Source: Variovorax sp. HW608 (GTDB lineage Bacteria; Pseudomonadota; Gammaproteobacteria; Burkholderiales; Burkholderiaceae_C). Taken from it: a DNA stretch of 64,000 bases. Location: contig NZ_LT607803.1 of assembly GCF_900090195.1 (NCBI RefSeq), positions 5,792,229-5,856,228 on the forward strand, read 5' to 3'. Under the pieces are notes generated by a model that saw only the letters and a program-made list of their open reading frames with translations, searched no databases and was not told the DNA's origin. A program made the position numbers and the translations under genes. Positions 8,938-18,300 of the stretch are shown here, piece by piece (within the stretch, counting starts at the first letter, position 1; the number at the start of each line of letters is the position of its first letter).

Positions 8938-9594
8938 CATGCTGCTCGGGGCGATGGGTTGGATTGCGAGAACGTCGGAACGGCGGCCTCGGGGAGGCGC
9001 CACGTCTGCATTAGACACCTACCTGCTTCGAGAGATTGAACTGTCGAATACCGCTGTGCAGCAGCGTGTGCAGTCGGAACGGACCGCGATTTGATGGGAC
9101 CGGTTGATGTCGGTGAGCTGCCGTTCCCTTTGCACCGGGCAGAATCGCGAAGGGCATGGAGCCAACCGTTCGGTTGGCGATTCGGAGGCAGTAGGGCAGG
9201 GGCCTGCGGGCCCTGTGCACAGTTGCCGGTCGAGGGTCGCGCGCGATAAGGTGAAGTTATCGACCCCAGCATCGCGCTTCTGCCGAGGGTACACCTTGTC
9301 CTCGAACGACTTGCGGGAGAGGCGCGGGCAGGGCGCCTCAGAAAAGGCGCGACGGGGCCCGCTATGTCGGGGTCAGACTAGTTGCGGTCAGTCGATCCGT
9401 CCACGCCTTGGGACTGCTTCAGCTCGATGAGCTGAAGTGGTTCTGCGAGTTGGCAACCGTGTTCCAGATAGACACCTGAACCACCGCTCGATAGCGCCGA
9501 GCGGCGCCGGTGCTCAGCTGGACTGGGTTCAGCCTGAAATCTGCGCCCTGAAAGTGCCCCCGCCCTCACACAAGAACTGAGAAGCTTTGATGTT
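8938..9594. other. Gene-poor stretch
   Basis: 657 bases between the cysteine hydrolase and the IS-interrupted gene. Short open frames exist on both strands but none looks like a conserved protein, and several overlap one another. Likely degraded accessory DNA; I see no clear promoter, RNA or terminator. Confidence 0.5.
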
Positions 9595-9947
9595 TCATAC
9601 TGCGCTCTCAAGCCATGTCAGGTATCCATCGATGATCCGGCGAGCAATCGATCGCGCCTCTTCGAGCTCTTCTGGCATCGCGTCGCGCAGAGGTGGGGTG
9701 CGTGCACCGCGGTGCCGGCTCTGGTTGATAGGTGCTTCGTTACAGAGCTTGTGCAGCCGGTCCCATTCAGCTTTCGAGAAGCCAAGCGCGGCGACCGCCT
9801 TGTCGGGATTGCCGAATCGCAGCTTCATCGCGTCCTCAATCTCGTAAAGATGGGTCATCTCATCGCTCGGATCCGCAACGGCAGCGTCATAGCTCGCCAG
9901 CATGGAACGGAGCACCGGGTCAGCGCCTTGCGCGGCGATTCGATCGC

Positions 9948-9951
9948 CTAG
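9948..9951. repeat. CTAG target duplication, left side of the IS5-type element
   Basis: CTAG at 9948-9951 is matched by CTAG at 11138-11141 on the other side of the element. CTAG/TA targets are usual for the IS427 group of the IS5 family. Confidence 0.8.
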
Positions 9952-11137
9952 GGACGGTGTTCAAAACTTTGTCGCCACGAACGCGGTGACGTCACGTGCG
10001 GCCAAGACAATATCGGCATGAAGCAGCAAGACCTCGGCCTCAATCTGAGCACTCGGCGTACGCGCAAGGTGGTGTTCCTCGATGAGATGGAACTGGTGGT
10101 CCCATGGAGCGAATTGGTGGCGTTGATTGCCGCGCACGCACCGAGGAAGTCCACGGGTCGACCGCCGTTTGCACCGGAGACGATGCTGCGAATTCATTTC
10201 CTCCAACAGTGGTTCGGCTTGAGCGACCTGGCCATGGAAGAGGCGCTGTTTGAGGTCTCGCTGTACCGCGAGTTCGCCGGTCTGCGCAGCACCGAGCGCA
10301 TCCCCGACCGCGTGAGCATTCTTCGATTTCGTCACCTGCTCGAAGAGCACGACCTGGCCCAGCAAATCCTGGCCACGGTCAACGCCACGCTAGCGGGCAA
10401 GGGCCTGATGCTCAAGAGCGGCACAGTGGTCGATGCCACCTTGATTGCCGCTCCCAGTTCGACCAAGAACAAGACGGGCGAGCGTGACCCCGAGATGCAT
10501 CAGACCCGCAAGGGAATGCAATGGCATTTTGGAATGAAAGCTCACATCGGCGTGGACGCCGACTCCGGCTTGGTGCACGCGGTGGTGGGCACAGCCGCCA
10601 ACGTCAACGACGTCACCCAGGCCAGCCGACTGGTGCATGGCGAAGAGGTCGATGTCTTCGCTGACGCGGGCTACCAGGGAGTGGCCAAGCGCACAGAGAA
10701 TCGAGGAACCAAGGTCCGCTGGCATGTGGCCATGCGCCCGGGCAAGCGGCGAGCACTGGACAAGGCCAGCGCGATGGGCGCCGTGCTCGACCGAATCGAG
10801 CATCTCAAGGCCAGCGTGCGTGCGAAGGTGGAGCATCCGTTTCGCGTCATCAAGCGCCAATTCGGTCATGTGAAGGTGCGCTACAAGGGACTGGCGAAGA
10901 ACACAGCGCAGCTGCACACGTTGTTTGCCTTGAGCAATCTGTGGATGGCGCGGCGCCGGCTCTTGGGCGAGCAGGCATGAGCGCGCCCAAAAGGGGCCAA
11001 GGAGCCGAAAACCACTGGGCAAATGGCCCGAAACGGACCTCGATAGAGTCGAAATCGACGCAAAGCGATGCTGCGATTTCATATGCCGGTGCTCAGCCCT
11101 TCAGGTTGCATCGCCACGCGGGTTTTGGACACCATCC
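9952..11137 (+). mobile_element. IS5 family (IS427-like group) insertion sequence, about 1186 bp
   Basis: The terminal inverted repeats are imperfect but clear: GGACGGTGTTCAAAAC at the left and, reading inward from the right, GGATGGTGTCCAAAAC, with 14 of 16 bases matching. The element is flanked by CTAG. It carries one transposase gene and lies within a minus-strand gene that it splits in frame. Confidence 0.88.
10018..10980 (+). CDS. IS5 family transposase
   Basis: 320 residues, apparently full length. The N-terminus contains GRPPFAPETMLRIHFLQQWF, the usual IS5 DUF772-type region. The DDE catalytic residues are in GTVVDATLIAAPSS (near residue 140), VFADAGYQGVAKR (near 218) and RAKVEHPFRVIKRQFG (near 276). 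It would mobilise the surrounding 1.2-kb element. Confidence 0.93.
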   Translation: MKQQDLGLNLSTRRTRKVVFLDEMELVVPWSELVALIAAHAPRKSTGRPPFAPETMLRIHFLQQWFGLSDLAMEEALFEVSLYREFAGLRSTERIPDRVSILRFRHLLEEHDLAQQILATVNATLAGKGLMLKSGTVVDATLIAAPSSTKNKTGERDPEMHQTRKGMQWHFGMKAHIGVDADSGLVHAVVGTAANVNDVTQASRLVHGEEVDVFADAGYQGVAKRTENRGTKVRWHVAMRPGKRRALDKASAMGAVLDRIEHLKASVRAKVEHPFRVIKRQFGHVKVRYKGLAKNTAQLHTLFALSNLWMARRRLLGEQA

Positions 11138-11551
11138 CTAGGCTCTTAATCGAGTCGCGGCGCTCGCGTCTCGAGTCGTACAGAACCTCTCCGGTGGTGG
11201 GGTCCGTGATGATCACGCCGACGCTGCCGACGGAGCCGATCGCGATAACGCCCGTCAATGGCGCAATCAGCCGGTTGGTATGGCCGTCCTTGAAGACCTC
11301 CACCATTGAGGATCCCGATAGCTCGAACGGCCGATGTGTAAGCAGTTGGGCTGCTCGGAAGCGGGCGAGCAGTTCGTTGTGCAGCGTCTCGGGCATGGAC
11401 GGATCACGCTGAAAGTGCTCGCCGTCGATTCGAGCCAGGATTTTGCCGACGTCGATTTCGACAGAGTGGTGCGCTGCCCCGATCTCGATGCGCTGCTCGA
11501 AGTATTCAGGTGGCGAAAAGCTCCATTGGAGAAGTACGTGGTCGAGCTGGC

Positions 11552-11773
11552 TCATAGCCGTGCGCGCATTTCGGCTGTGCGGGGCTCACCGCCGAACAGC
11601 GTGCGTTCTTGCTCGGCGTGGGCCAACTGCGCCAGGCCGCCGGCGTGCTTTGTACCGGTCGCCAGAATCTCGGTAAGCGTCTTCGTCGCCAGATAGCTCG
11701 GATCGAGCAAGTCCTCATTTTCCTCTTGCGCAGGGCGAGCTGGCGAGCTTTTGATCCCGGTTTCATTGTCCAT
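11552..11773 (-). CDS. Small acidic hypothetical protein
   Basis: 73 residues starting at MDNETGIKSS. It has an acidic N-terminal segment (AQEENEDLLDPSYL) and an amphipathic helical part (ATKTLTEILATGTKHAGGLAQL). No family is recognised. Its stop overlaps the start of the IS-interrupted gene by four bases (ATGA), a strong sign of translational coupling and of a real gene. The upstream membrane protein gene ends 80 bases before it. No strong ribosome-binding site is seen, so the exact start is uncertain. Confidence 0.6.
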   Translation of the reverse strand: MDNETGIKSSPARPAQEENEDLLDPSYLATKTLTEILATGTKHAGGLAQLAHAEQERTLFGGEPRTAEMRARL

Positions 11774-11853
11774 TGGGGTTTCCGGTTTGTCCGTGGGGCC
11801 GCTGATTCTGCGCCGAGGGTGGGGGCCGCGTCGACGACAGCTCGGGTGTTCCC

Positions 11854-12570
11854 TCACGGTGGGCACGCACCTCTCGCAATGGCCGCGCTTTGCGCATCCA
11901 CGCGCGAGCGGCCTTCGGCGCCTGCGCGCAGGAGTTCGGGAGAAAGCGTTGCGACGACTATTCCTACGGCAAGCCAGACGAGCCCGAACAGGAGCTTCGG
12001 ATAGTTTCCAGTCGCCGTCTCTTCAAGGCTGGCGCGCACCGAGCCAAGTTCGCTCTGCAGTCGCGCAGTCGTATCCGCGAGTTCTGCTCGCTGTTTGGCG
12101 CCAAGGGTTTGAATCGACCGATTCGTCTCGGTCAGCTCCTTTGTGAGTTGTTCGATATTGAATTCAACAGCCGCGAAGCGCTCTTCGATCCCGCGTCCTG
12201 GTAAGGGGTTGCGGCGTATGGTTGCGTTGGCGAACGCACCCGCCGCTCCAGTTGCTGAGACCCCTGCTGCCACAATCGAGGTCGATGCCTTGCGAAACGG
12301 TTCACGCAGCCACAGAAAGAAGCGTTTCGCGATGCCGGTTTTTCCGAACTGCCCCGCGGTCGACGTAAGGTCTGCCCACACCGTCCAAGCTCCTATGAGC
12401 TGGAGCAGCATGCCCCAGACACGCAAGCCAAGATCCGGTGCCTGACAAATCGTGCGGGGCCCCGGCCACCAGACGATGAGGGCCAGTGTCAGCACCGAGA
12501 AGATTGCGGACGGCCATACCATGCCGCCGCGCCTTGCCCAGTCCCACGTGTGGCGCCACCAAGCTCTCAT
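11854..12570 (-). CDS. Membrane protein with coiled coil, unknown function
   Basis: 238 residues. Predicted by eye: N-terminal hydrophobic segments at about residues 18-35 and 48-66, an Ala/Gly-rich hydrophobic stretch near 98-115, a long Glu/Lys/Ala-rich coiled coil from about 128 to 185 (EERFAAVEFNIEQLTKEL onward), and a last membrane segment near 190-208. The family is not recognised. It is the first of three minus-strand genes followed by the small acidic protein and the IS-interrupted gene, and lies 232 bases downstream of the SMC-like ATPase gene. The 232-base gap shows nothing clear. Confidence 0.75.
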   Translation of the reverse strand: MRAWWRHTWDWARRGGMVWPSAIFSVLTLALIVWWPGPRTICQAPDLGLRVWGMLLQLIGAWTVWADLTSTAGQFGKTGIAKRFFLWLREPFRKASTSIVAAGVSATGAAGAFANATIRRNPLPGRGIEERFAAVEFNIEQLTKELTETNRSIQTLGAKQRAELADTTARLQSELGSVRASLEETATGNYPKLLFGLVWLAVGIVVATLSPELLRAGAEGRSRVDAQSAAIARGACPP

Positions 12571-12802
12571 GGTTGCGGCAGTTTGTGGGCGGGATTCTGG
12601 TCCTGCTCTTCAGTCTGGGTTGCCTGGCGTGCAACGGTCAGGATGTGCCAATTCATGCGCTTCTCATCCTAATAGAGGGGCTACTGCGGAAAGGCAGTCT
12701 ACCTGCGAGCTGGTTGAAAGAGCTGACCGGCATCGGCAAATGTTGAGGACGTGCCGCGTTCCGCGACATGACGGCATGGACCGCTTTCAGCAGTCACCAT
12801 GT

Positions 12803-15800
12803 CTAAGAGGCTCGCGAGAGACGCAACTCTTTGAACTCATCGCCCAAGAATCTGAACTTGTGGCGGAAAAGCCCAGCAAGCTTTGTGTCTGCCGTAGCAA
12901 AGAAGATTTGTCTCGATCCACCGATGGCAAGCTGGCGAAGATGATCGAGAAACGACAGCATGTTGATGTCGTCGATGTGTGCGACGGGATCATCGAATAG
13001 CAGCACTGGGGGGCCTGTCCGGAGCCTTCCGTTCATCGCCAAGAAAAGCGAAAGGGCAAACGCGGCGCGCTGACCTGTGCTCATGTGCTCGAGCTGAACC
13101 TCAGCGCCGGTGCTCCTGCGAACAATGACGAGCTTTCCTTGGATGACCTGAATCTCAAACTCGTTGGGCATGTGGATGCTGGCAAACGTGCGAGCAATCT
13201 CCGCTGCGTTCTCGGTCAGGATCTGGCTCTCCAACTCGCCCCCAGAGCTTTGTTTGGCCAGGGTCTCCAGCACCTGCTCTGCGTCGCTTGCGCAGTTGAT
13301 CTTCTTTCCGCTGCTTTCAATCTTCTTGACGAGGCCTTCGACGTTCTTGGTTTCGTCGTCAAGGGCCTTGTCGTTGGCACCCTCTTGCGCCACGGCCGTG
13401 GCAACTTGCGCGAGCACTCGCTGAATAGCTCCGAGACCCAGCGCAATTTCCTCCGCGGTCGCCTCAGTGCCGATTGTCAGGATGGACGCAAGAGTTTGGC
13501 GTGCTCCCAGGGAAGCTTCCGCATCCGAGATCAGTTCTTTGACCGATCTTGCGAGGTGGTCCGGGTCGCCGAGGGCCTCGATGGAAAGGCGTTCGGCCAT
13601 AGCATCGCATTCCTGCCGCACGACGTCCGACTCGTGTAGCGCGGCTTTCTCAGCGCTTTGCAGCGTTTCCACCGTCTGTTTGTAGGTCGATTGGATTCGC
13701 TGTAACTCCTCAAGTGAAGGGAGTTCGGAAACTCCCGCAGCCAGCAACTTGCTAGTAAGGTCTTTAGAGGACAGCCCGTCGGATTGCAGTTGCTGAGCCC
13801 GCGCCTGGAACGTTTCCAGTTCCTTCCGATCAAGATCGAATGCAGCTCGTTCTTGGGCGATCTGCTCAAGCGCGTGGGCGACCGTGAGGATCGGCGCGCT
13901 ATCTCCAGCAAACGTGCGCAAGCGATGTAGCAGGTCCAACATGGACCGGGCGCCTTCGATCACTTCGCTGGCCGACGAGATGTCTGACCGCAGCAGGCTT
14001 GCTTGCTCGGAGGTACCGACCTCGACATCAGCCATCATTCGCGTAAGTAGCTGACCTTCTTCAAACTCTGTTCGGCAGAGAGGGCAATGGTCGGGATTGG
14101 CCGACCGCTGCAGTATGTCTTGGGCGGTTCCCAACAGGCGCTGCCTCAGAACGGTCAGCGTACTCTGTGTCTTTTCCAGAGCCTGCAAAGAAGCCTGCGC
14201 CGCGTCGAGCCGGCGCTGTTGCTCCGCGATCTCGGTGTCAACTGAGTCAATGGCGTCGGCAAGAGGCGTTTCCAGAAGTTGTTGGATGGAGTCCGTGTTG
14301 CCGAGGCTGGCTACCGGGCTCAGTTTCGTAGTCTGCATGCGCACCCGATCCCGACACTCCAATGCCTGCTTGACAAGGAGCGGAAAGTTGGCGCGGGCAT
14401 AGGGAAGCAGGGCCTCCGTAGCGGCGCTCCCTTCCGCCGCTATCTCCGCTTGCTGACGGGCGTTGACCTGTGCCAACCGGGCGGCTTTGGCCCGCTGATC
14501 CAGAGCTCCCGCCTTGCTGGCTTCTTCGTTCAGGTTCGACAGTAGCCGAAGTGCCGAATCGGGTTCGGCGTGCAGCATGTTGATCGCAGATCGGCGGATC
14601 AATGCGACGGCGGACGCGGCTTCATGCAAGCGCTCTCGCAATGCTTCGAGTTGACCCTTTTCATCTGGGGGCTGGCTCCATCCTTGGCCCTTCAGCGCCG
14701 CAAGAAGTTCGAGGAACAAACTGTCGGACAGTTTGGGGGCAGCTTTGATGACATCTAGGCGTTTCTGGGCTGCAAGCTTCAACTGCTCATGGCTCGCCTT
14801 GTCGCGCCTTAGGTCCTTCAGCTCATCCTGCAACTGCTTGAGAACGCGACGCAGCCTGTCTGCCAGACTCTCTGCCGTCGCGCCTAACACCAAACGGGTG
14901 ACATCGGTCCCAATTTGTGCTGAGCTTGCGGATACGCTGAGCTCCACGGCAGCATCGGTATCCAGAAAATTGAACTTCCCGAAACTATCTTGGATGGTGA
15001 CCGTCTTCAGTTCGGTCTTTGCATACCAAACTGAATGGCGCGCTCGAAGTCGCGTGGCATCGGTAGTCGAAGACAGCTTGTGTTCGACTCCATCAAGATC
15101 TGCGGCAATCGATGTGTTGCCGAGTAGTGTGGAGGATCGACGATTCCTTCCGCAGTATGCGAACTCAATTGCCTCAAGAAGTGAGGTCTTTCCAACACCG
15201 TTGCTGCCGACAATCAGATTCACTCGGCCTAGCAGATGCTCCTTTTCCTCCGGGTGCGTGCGGAAGCCCTTGATGGTCAAGCGCTCGATGAAGTGGCTTG
15301 CAGCGGCCCGTTCGGATTCGAGAAGCGTAACCGGCGAAATCGGACGCAACGTCGCCTTCTTCGTTCCCGCAACGATTCGCCGAACGGCGTCGGGAACGGA
15401 GGTCTCGCTATCCAAAATGAAGGCAAGGCCGTGCTGTTCGAGAGTGTTTGACCATGTTGTTGCAAGGTCGATCGGCAAGGCGATCGGGGGCTCGGGCGCT
15501 TGGGCGTGGGTCAGCAAGCTGGCGACGTCGCCTTCCCGAACGATCAGTTTGCGGGCGTACTCCCTGTCCGCCTCTACCTTGGCTTTGAGGCGACCGAATT
15601 CGCCCCTCTGCGCTTCTTCGTCGCTCGTGACGAAGTACAGGTAGTGGTTCCATCGCAGATCGGTCGCGACGTCGCTGGAGAAGTACATTGGCGAAAGCAC
15701 TTCTTCCTGGTATCCCTTCAGCGAATCGGCAGTCGTCGCCAGCCGATCGTTCAGGTCGAAGTATCGAACCGCGTAGTCGCGAGCGCCGAAGCGGTCGACG

Positions 15801-15883
15801 CCTCGAAATACACCTTTCCCAACGCTTTCGAGATTGGGGTAGCGGCTCCTGAGTAGCGCCTCAACTCGTTGCGCATCGATCAT
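12803..15883 (-). CDS. SMC/Rad50-like ATPase with N-terminal extension (Lamassu LmuB-like candidate)
   Basis: 1026 residues. An N-terminal region of about 210 residues precedes the ATPase head, unlike Rad50 or SbcC. Walker A is GSNGVGKTS near residue 226. Long coiled coils follow, broken near residue 600 by a zinc-hook-like CPLC motif (Cys-x-x-Cys). The second half of the head has the ABC signature STGQRAAFALSLFLA near 933 and Walker B VLLFDDPVAHID near 958. Such proteins bind DNA ends or sense foreign DNA; LmuB of Lamassu systems and ATPases of ABC-three-component systems share this plan. Its start overlaps the stop of the nitrilase-like gene by ATGA, so the two are coupled. Function in defence is inferred. 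Confidence 0.88.
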   Translation of the reverse strand: MIDAQRVEALLRSRYPNLESVGKGVFRGVDRFGARDYAVRYFDLNDRLATTADSLKGYQEEVLSPMYFSSDVATDLRWNHYLYFVTSDEEAQRGEFGRLKAKVEADREYARKLIVREGDVASLLTHAQAPEPPIALPIDLATTWSNTLEQHGLAFILDSETSVPDAVRRIVAGTKKATLRPISPVTLLESERAAASHFIERLTIKGFRTHPEEKEHLLGRVNLIVGSNGVGKTSLLEAIEFAYCGRNRRSSTLLGNTSIAADLDGVEHKLSSTTDATRLRARHSVWYAKTELKTVTIQDSFGKFNFLDTDAAVELSVSASSAQIGTDVTRLVLGATAESLADRLRRVLKQLQDELKDLRRDKASHEQLKLAAQKRLDVIKAAPKLSDSLFLELLAALKGQGWSQPPDEKGQLEALRERLHEAASAVALIRRSAINMLHAEPDSALRLLSNLNEEASKAGALDQRAKAARLAQVNARQQAEIAAEGSAATEALLPYARANFPLLVKQALECRDRVRMQTTKLSPVASLGNTDSIQQLLETPLADAIDSVDTEIAEQQRRLDAAQASLQALEKTQSTLTVLRQRLLGTAQDILQRSANPDHCPLCRTEFEEGQLLTRMMADVEVGTSEQASLLRSDISSASEVIEGARSMLDLLHRLRTFAGDSAPILTVAHALEQIAQERAAFDLDRKELETFQARAQQLQSDGLSSKDLTSKLLAAGVSELPSLEELQRIQSTYKQTVETLQSAEKAALHESDVVRQECDAMAERLSIEALGDPDHLARSVKELISDAEASLGARQTLASILTIGTEATAEEIALGLGAIQRVLAQVATAVAQEGANDKALDDETKNVEGLVKKIESSGKKINCASDAEQVLETLAKQSSGGELESQILTENAAEIARTFASIHMPNEFEIQVIQGKLVIVRRSTGAEVQLEHMSTGQRAAFALSLFLAMNGRLRTGPPVLLFDDPVAHIDDINMLSFLDHLRQLAIGGSRQIFFATADTKLAGLFRHKFRFLGDEFKELRLSRAS

Positions 15884-17700
15884 GATCTGTCCTCTGAGAA
15901 ATCTACCGGTGATGCGCTGGCCGGGGTGTCAATGAGATTGGTGCCTTCGGGCCCGCGTGCACCATAGCGGTTGTCACGTCGAAACACGACGCAAAGTCGG
16001 TCTTGAGCGCGCACGACGGCGTCGCTTAGTTCTTCGCCGCTTTTACCGGCCTCGCAGGCTTCATTGATCGCATGGGTGATGATGGCCTTGCTGAGTTTTT
16101 GGTGCGTGCTTTCGACCACCGAATTGTTTGCCTGGTCCGATAGGTAAACAAGCGATGCGGGACCGCGCCCGCCGGCGTTCGGCTCCACGTTGTGGTGTGG
16201 GGACTTGTGTTTCCATGACAGCTTGAAGCCGTCCGCCAAATCCCGGACCGGAGGAGGCCATGGAACATCGCTCTCGGCGAGTCTGATTGCATCGTGCGCA
16301 CGCTGCAACCTTTGAAATCGGTAAGCGGATCCTGGCCGGGTGAGGTCAGGGTCTTGGTGGACCGTGACGCGACGTATCGATTCCTCGTCCTTGTCCAGAT
16401 GGACTGCATCGAGTTCCTTGACTGTGTACCAGGAGGCCGGGTTCCCGCGAGGCCCCATGAGGATTTCTATTGCGCGTTCGACTGCGAGTGGACTAGCCTG
16501 CGAGGCCAATTCCAGGTGCTCGGCAATCGCGTGGTAGTCCGTCAGCGCGTCGGCAAAGCCGTCGTTGGCAACTGCACCGGGATCCCAGCTGTTGCTGCCT
16601 GGGTTCCAAGACCATCGATCTTCCACCGCAACGAAATTTTTCGGGGCCAGTGCTTGCTCGCCGTGGAAAAGCAGCTTCTGCTTCTGCAGTTGAATAATCT
16701 GGCCTTCGTAGTTCAGGAAGAACGAGTGCCATCGTTGAGCAAGCAGGCAGTAGTAAAGACCGCCACGATGCAGCGAATCGATGAGCCCATCGTCAGCGCT
16801 GAATTTTCCGGGCGGTGCATACCAGGCAGATCCGGCAATATTGTTCCAATCCGAATACTTGCCTGTCCCCTTGGCCTCTTGGATATTCTTGGCCCAGTTC
16901 AAGCAAAGGAGTTCGACGTGGCTGTTGGTTCCCACTGAGCAAAGTCGGGTGCGGTAGGCTGCATAGTCGGTATGCGCGGGCTTCGGGTTCAGTTGAATAT
17001 GAATGAGAAGGCAGTTGGTGTGAATCGCGTCGATGTGCTCGGTGAAGTTGAAGGCATCGGAACAGATGATTGAGACGAGACTCATGGTGTTGATGCCGCG
17101 ATTGAAGGCATACACCGTCTTACCGAGACACAGTGAAGTCTGCTCTACGTCCCGGTAGTCCCGGCAGGCCACCGTCTTTAGCTGGGCGAGAAGGAAGAGC
17201 ACAGGCTGCCCAGCCTGGTTTTGTGCCCAGAAGACATAGAGCAGCGGGTCGACGTAGCGCCGTTGTCCAGCTTGGCGCGCATCGAGTGGTTCGTGATGAA
17301 ACACGCAAGCGCCAGCGGCGTTGTAGTGTTGAACCAATGCTTGAAAATTGGCCGGCGAGATGCTTTCACATCCAAGCACCCAGATGGCGCCTTGTGGAGG
17401 GCGAAATCTTCCCTCGACGATTTCTTGTACGACGGACCAAGGGACGCAGTATTCCGGTGCTACCGCTAGGTCAGAATGGCTTTGTACTGCGGAGGAAAGA
17501 AATCCGCTGCACAAGGCGTGACCAAGTGCAGGGTCTGCGTGGCCAACCCGGACGTCATTGGCTTCGACCGTGCCTGTGGGCTGAAGCAAGATTGCCCTGT
17601 AGGGCTCGCGTGCTGGATTCAGGGCTTCCAAGTTCACAAGCGTCAAAGGATGCGGTTGCTGGCGCAGTACTTCTTCGACATCTACGATGTTTATCGCCAC
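15880..17700 (-). CDS. Nitrilase-fold (carbon-nitrogen hydrolase-like) protein, candidate effector
   Basis: 606 residues from a GTG at 17700, chosen because a GAGGAGAG ribosome-binding site precedes it and the longer open frame upstream reads as low-complexity nonsense. The nitrilase triad appears in order: Glu in AVAPEYCVP near residue 82, Lys in LLAQLKTVACRDY near 177 and Cys in SIICSDAFNF near 212. The C-terminal about 300 residues match nothing I recognise. It is immediately followed, with a 4-bp overlap, by the SMC-like ATPase. Lamassu systems pair an SMC ATPase with variable effector enzymes, including an amidase-type class, so this is a plausible relative. Nitrilase activity is not shown. 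Confidence 0.75.
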   Translation of the reverse strand: MAINIVDVEEVLRQQPHPLTLVNLEALNPAREPYRAILLQPTGTVEANDVRVGHADPALGHALCSGFLSSAVQSHSDLAVAPEYCVPWSVVQEIVEGRFRPPQGAIWVLGCESISPANFQALVQHYNAAGACVFHHEPLDARQAGQRRYVDPLLYVFWAQNQAGQPVLFLLAQLKTVACRDYRDVEQTSLCLGKTVYAFNRGINTMSLVSIICSDAFNFTEHIDAIHTNCLLIHIQLNPKPAHTDYAAYRTRLCSVGTNSHVELLCLNWAKNIQEAKGTGKYSDWNNIAGSAWYAPPGKFSADDGLIDSLHRGGLYYCLLAQRWHSFFLNYEGQIIQLQKQKLLFHGEQALAPKNFVAVEDRWSWNPGSNSWDPGAVANDGFADALTDYHAIAEHLELASQASPLAVERAIEILMGPRGNPASWYTVKELDAVHLDKDEESIRRVTVHQDPDLTRPGSAYRFQRLQRAHDAIRLAESDVPWPPPVRDLADGFKLSWKHKSPHHNVEPNAGGRGPASLVYLSDQANNSVVESTHQKLSKAIITHAINEACEAGKSGEELSDAVVRAQDRLCVVFRRDNRYGARGPEGTNLIDTPASASPVDFSEDRS

Positions 17701-18300
17701 ACTTTCTCCTCTCCTCGACGGATGACGAACGGAACACTCTCTGGGGGCCGCAAGCATGTGTGCGATAAAGCAGGATGGCATGGGCCCGGTCATGGTAACA
17801 ACTTGTGAGCTGGGTTCGAGCCATGTGCTTGCCGAAGTGCACCGGGCCTCACACGAGGATCTGACAAGTCTGACAATGGCTGCACATCGGATCTTGGTTT
17901 GAAGAGACCCGTAAGCGCCCCTACTCAACATCTGGCTCGCACGACAGGGTGCCGTGGATAGACGAAGAGCAGCGGTCTACGAACCGGAGGCCATTGCTGC
18001 GGCTCAGTTCGCCCATGAGCGGCTAGTCGCATGGCGTCGGATAGAAGACGTTCGGCGCCGCACGCGACCCTGAACAGGCATACATCGTCCTGATCTCGTT
18101 TTCGCAAAGCTGCCGGTCGTGCGCGTACGCGGCCGCCTGAAGGTCGCTCGGCAGCGAAGAGCACACGTCGGAAGGCATTGATGCCTTCGCAGCCTGTGCT
18201 GCCTGGGCGGTTGTGCCACTGGTACTGTCATACTTCAACTTTTGCACGGCGGGTTCTGCGCCATCGAGACCGGGTCAGGCGAGATAGGTATGAAGGCACT
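17701..18300. other. Intergenic stretch between the nitrilase-like and DUF4365-like genes
   Basis: About 600 bases separating two divergent units. It must hold the promoters for the nitrilase/SMC pair (minus) and the DUF4365-like gene (plus). One weak small minus-strand frame is listed separately. I see no clear repeats or RNA structure. Confidence 0.45.
18023..18247 (-). CDS. Possible small hypothetical protein (weak)
   Basis: 74 residues from a GTG. The protein has three Cys in the C-terminal half (LCENEIRTMYACSG) and ends NVFYPTPCD. The composition is more protein-like than most frames here, but there is no good ribosome-binding site, no ATG, and the frame opens just after a stop. It may be a remnant. 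Confidence 0.25.
   Translation of the reverse strand: MQKLKYDSTSGTTAQAAQAAKASMPSDVCSSLPSDLQAAAYAHDRQLCENEIRTMYACSGSRAAPNVFYPTPCD

Larger units (their letters stand above)
9595..11555 (-). pseudogene. Conserved hypothetical protein gene interrupted by an IS5/IS427-type element
   Basis: The 5' part (11555 down to 11138) encodes 139 residues from MSQLDHVLL to DSIKSL, and the 3' part (9951 down to 9595) encodes the remaining 117. Removing the element and one CTAG copy joins the two exactly in frame to give a 256-residue protein: N-terminal beta-rich region (GVIAIGSVGSVGVIITDPTTGE), then a helical C-terminus with LYEIEDAMKLRFGN and SRHRGARTPPLRDAMPEELEEARSIA. I do not recognise a named family. 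The start overlaps the stop of the upstream small gene by ATGA, so it was the third gene of a minus-strand operon. The full protein can no longer be made. Confidence 0.8.

Noticed and set aside
12570..12746. A plus-strand lipoprotein-like frame (FVGGILVLLFSLGCLACNG)
   Set aside because: It has no ATG or ribosome-binding site, overlaps the start region of a better minus-strand gene, and only the first 20 residues look signal-like.
17703..17931. N-terminal extension of the nitrilase-like protein to an upstream start at 17931
   Set aside because: Residues read as random high-GC sequence and a GAGGAGAG site precedes the GTG at 17700.
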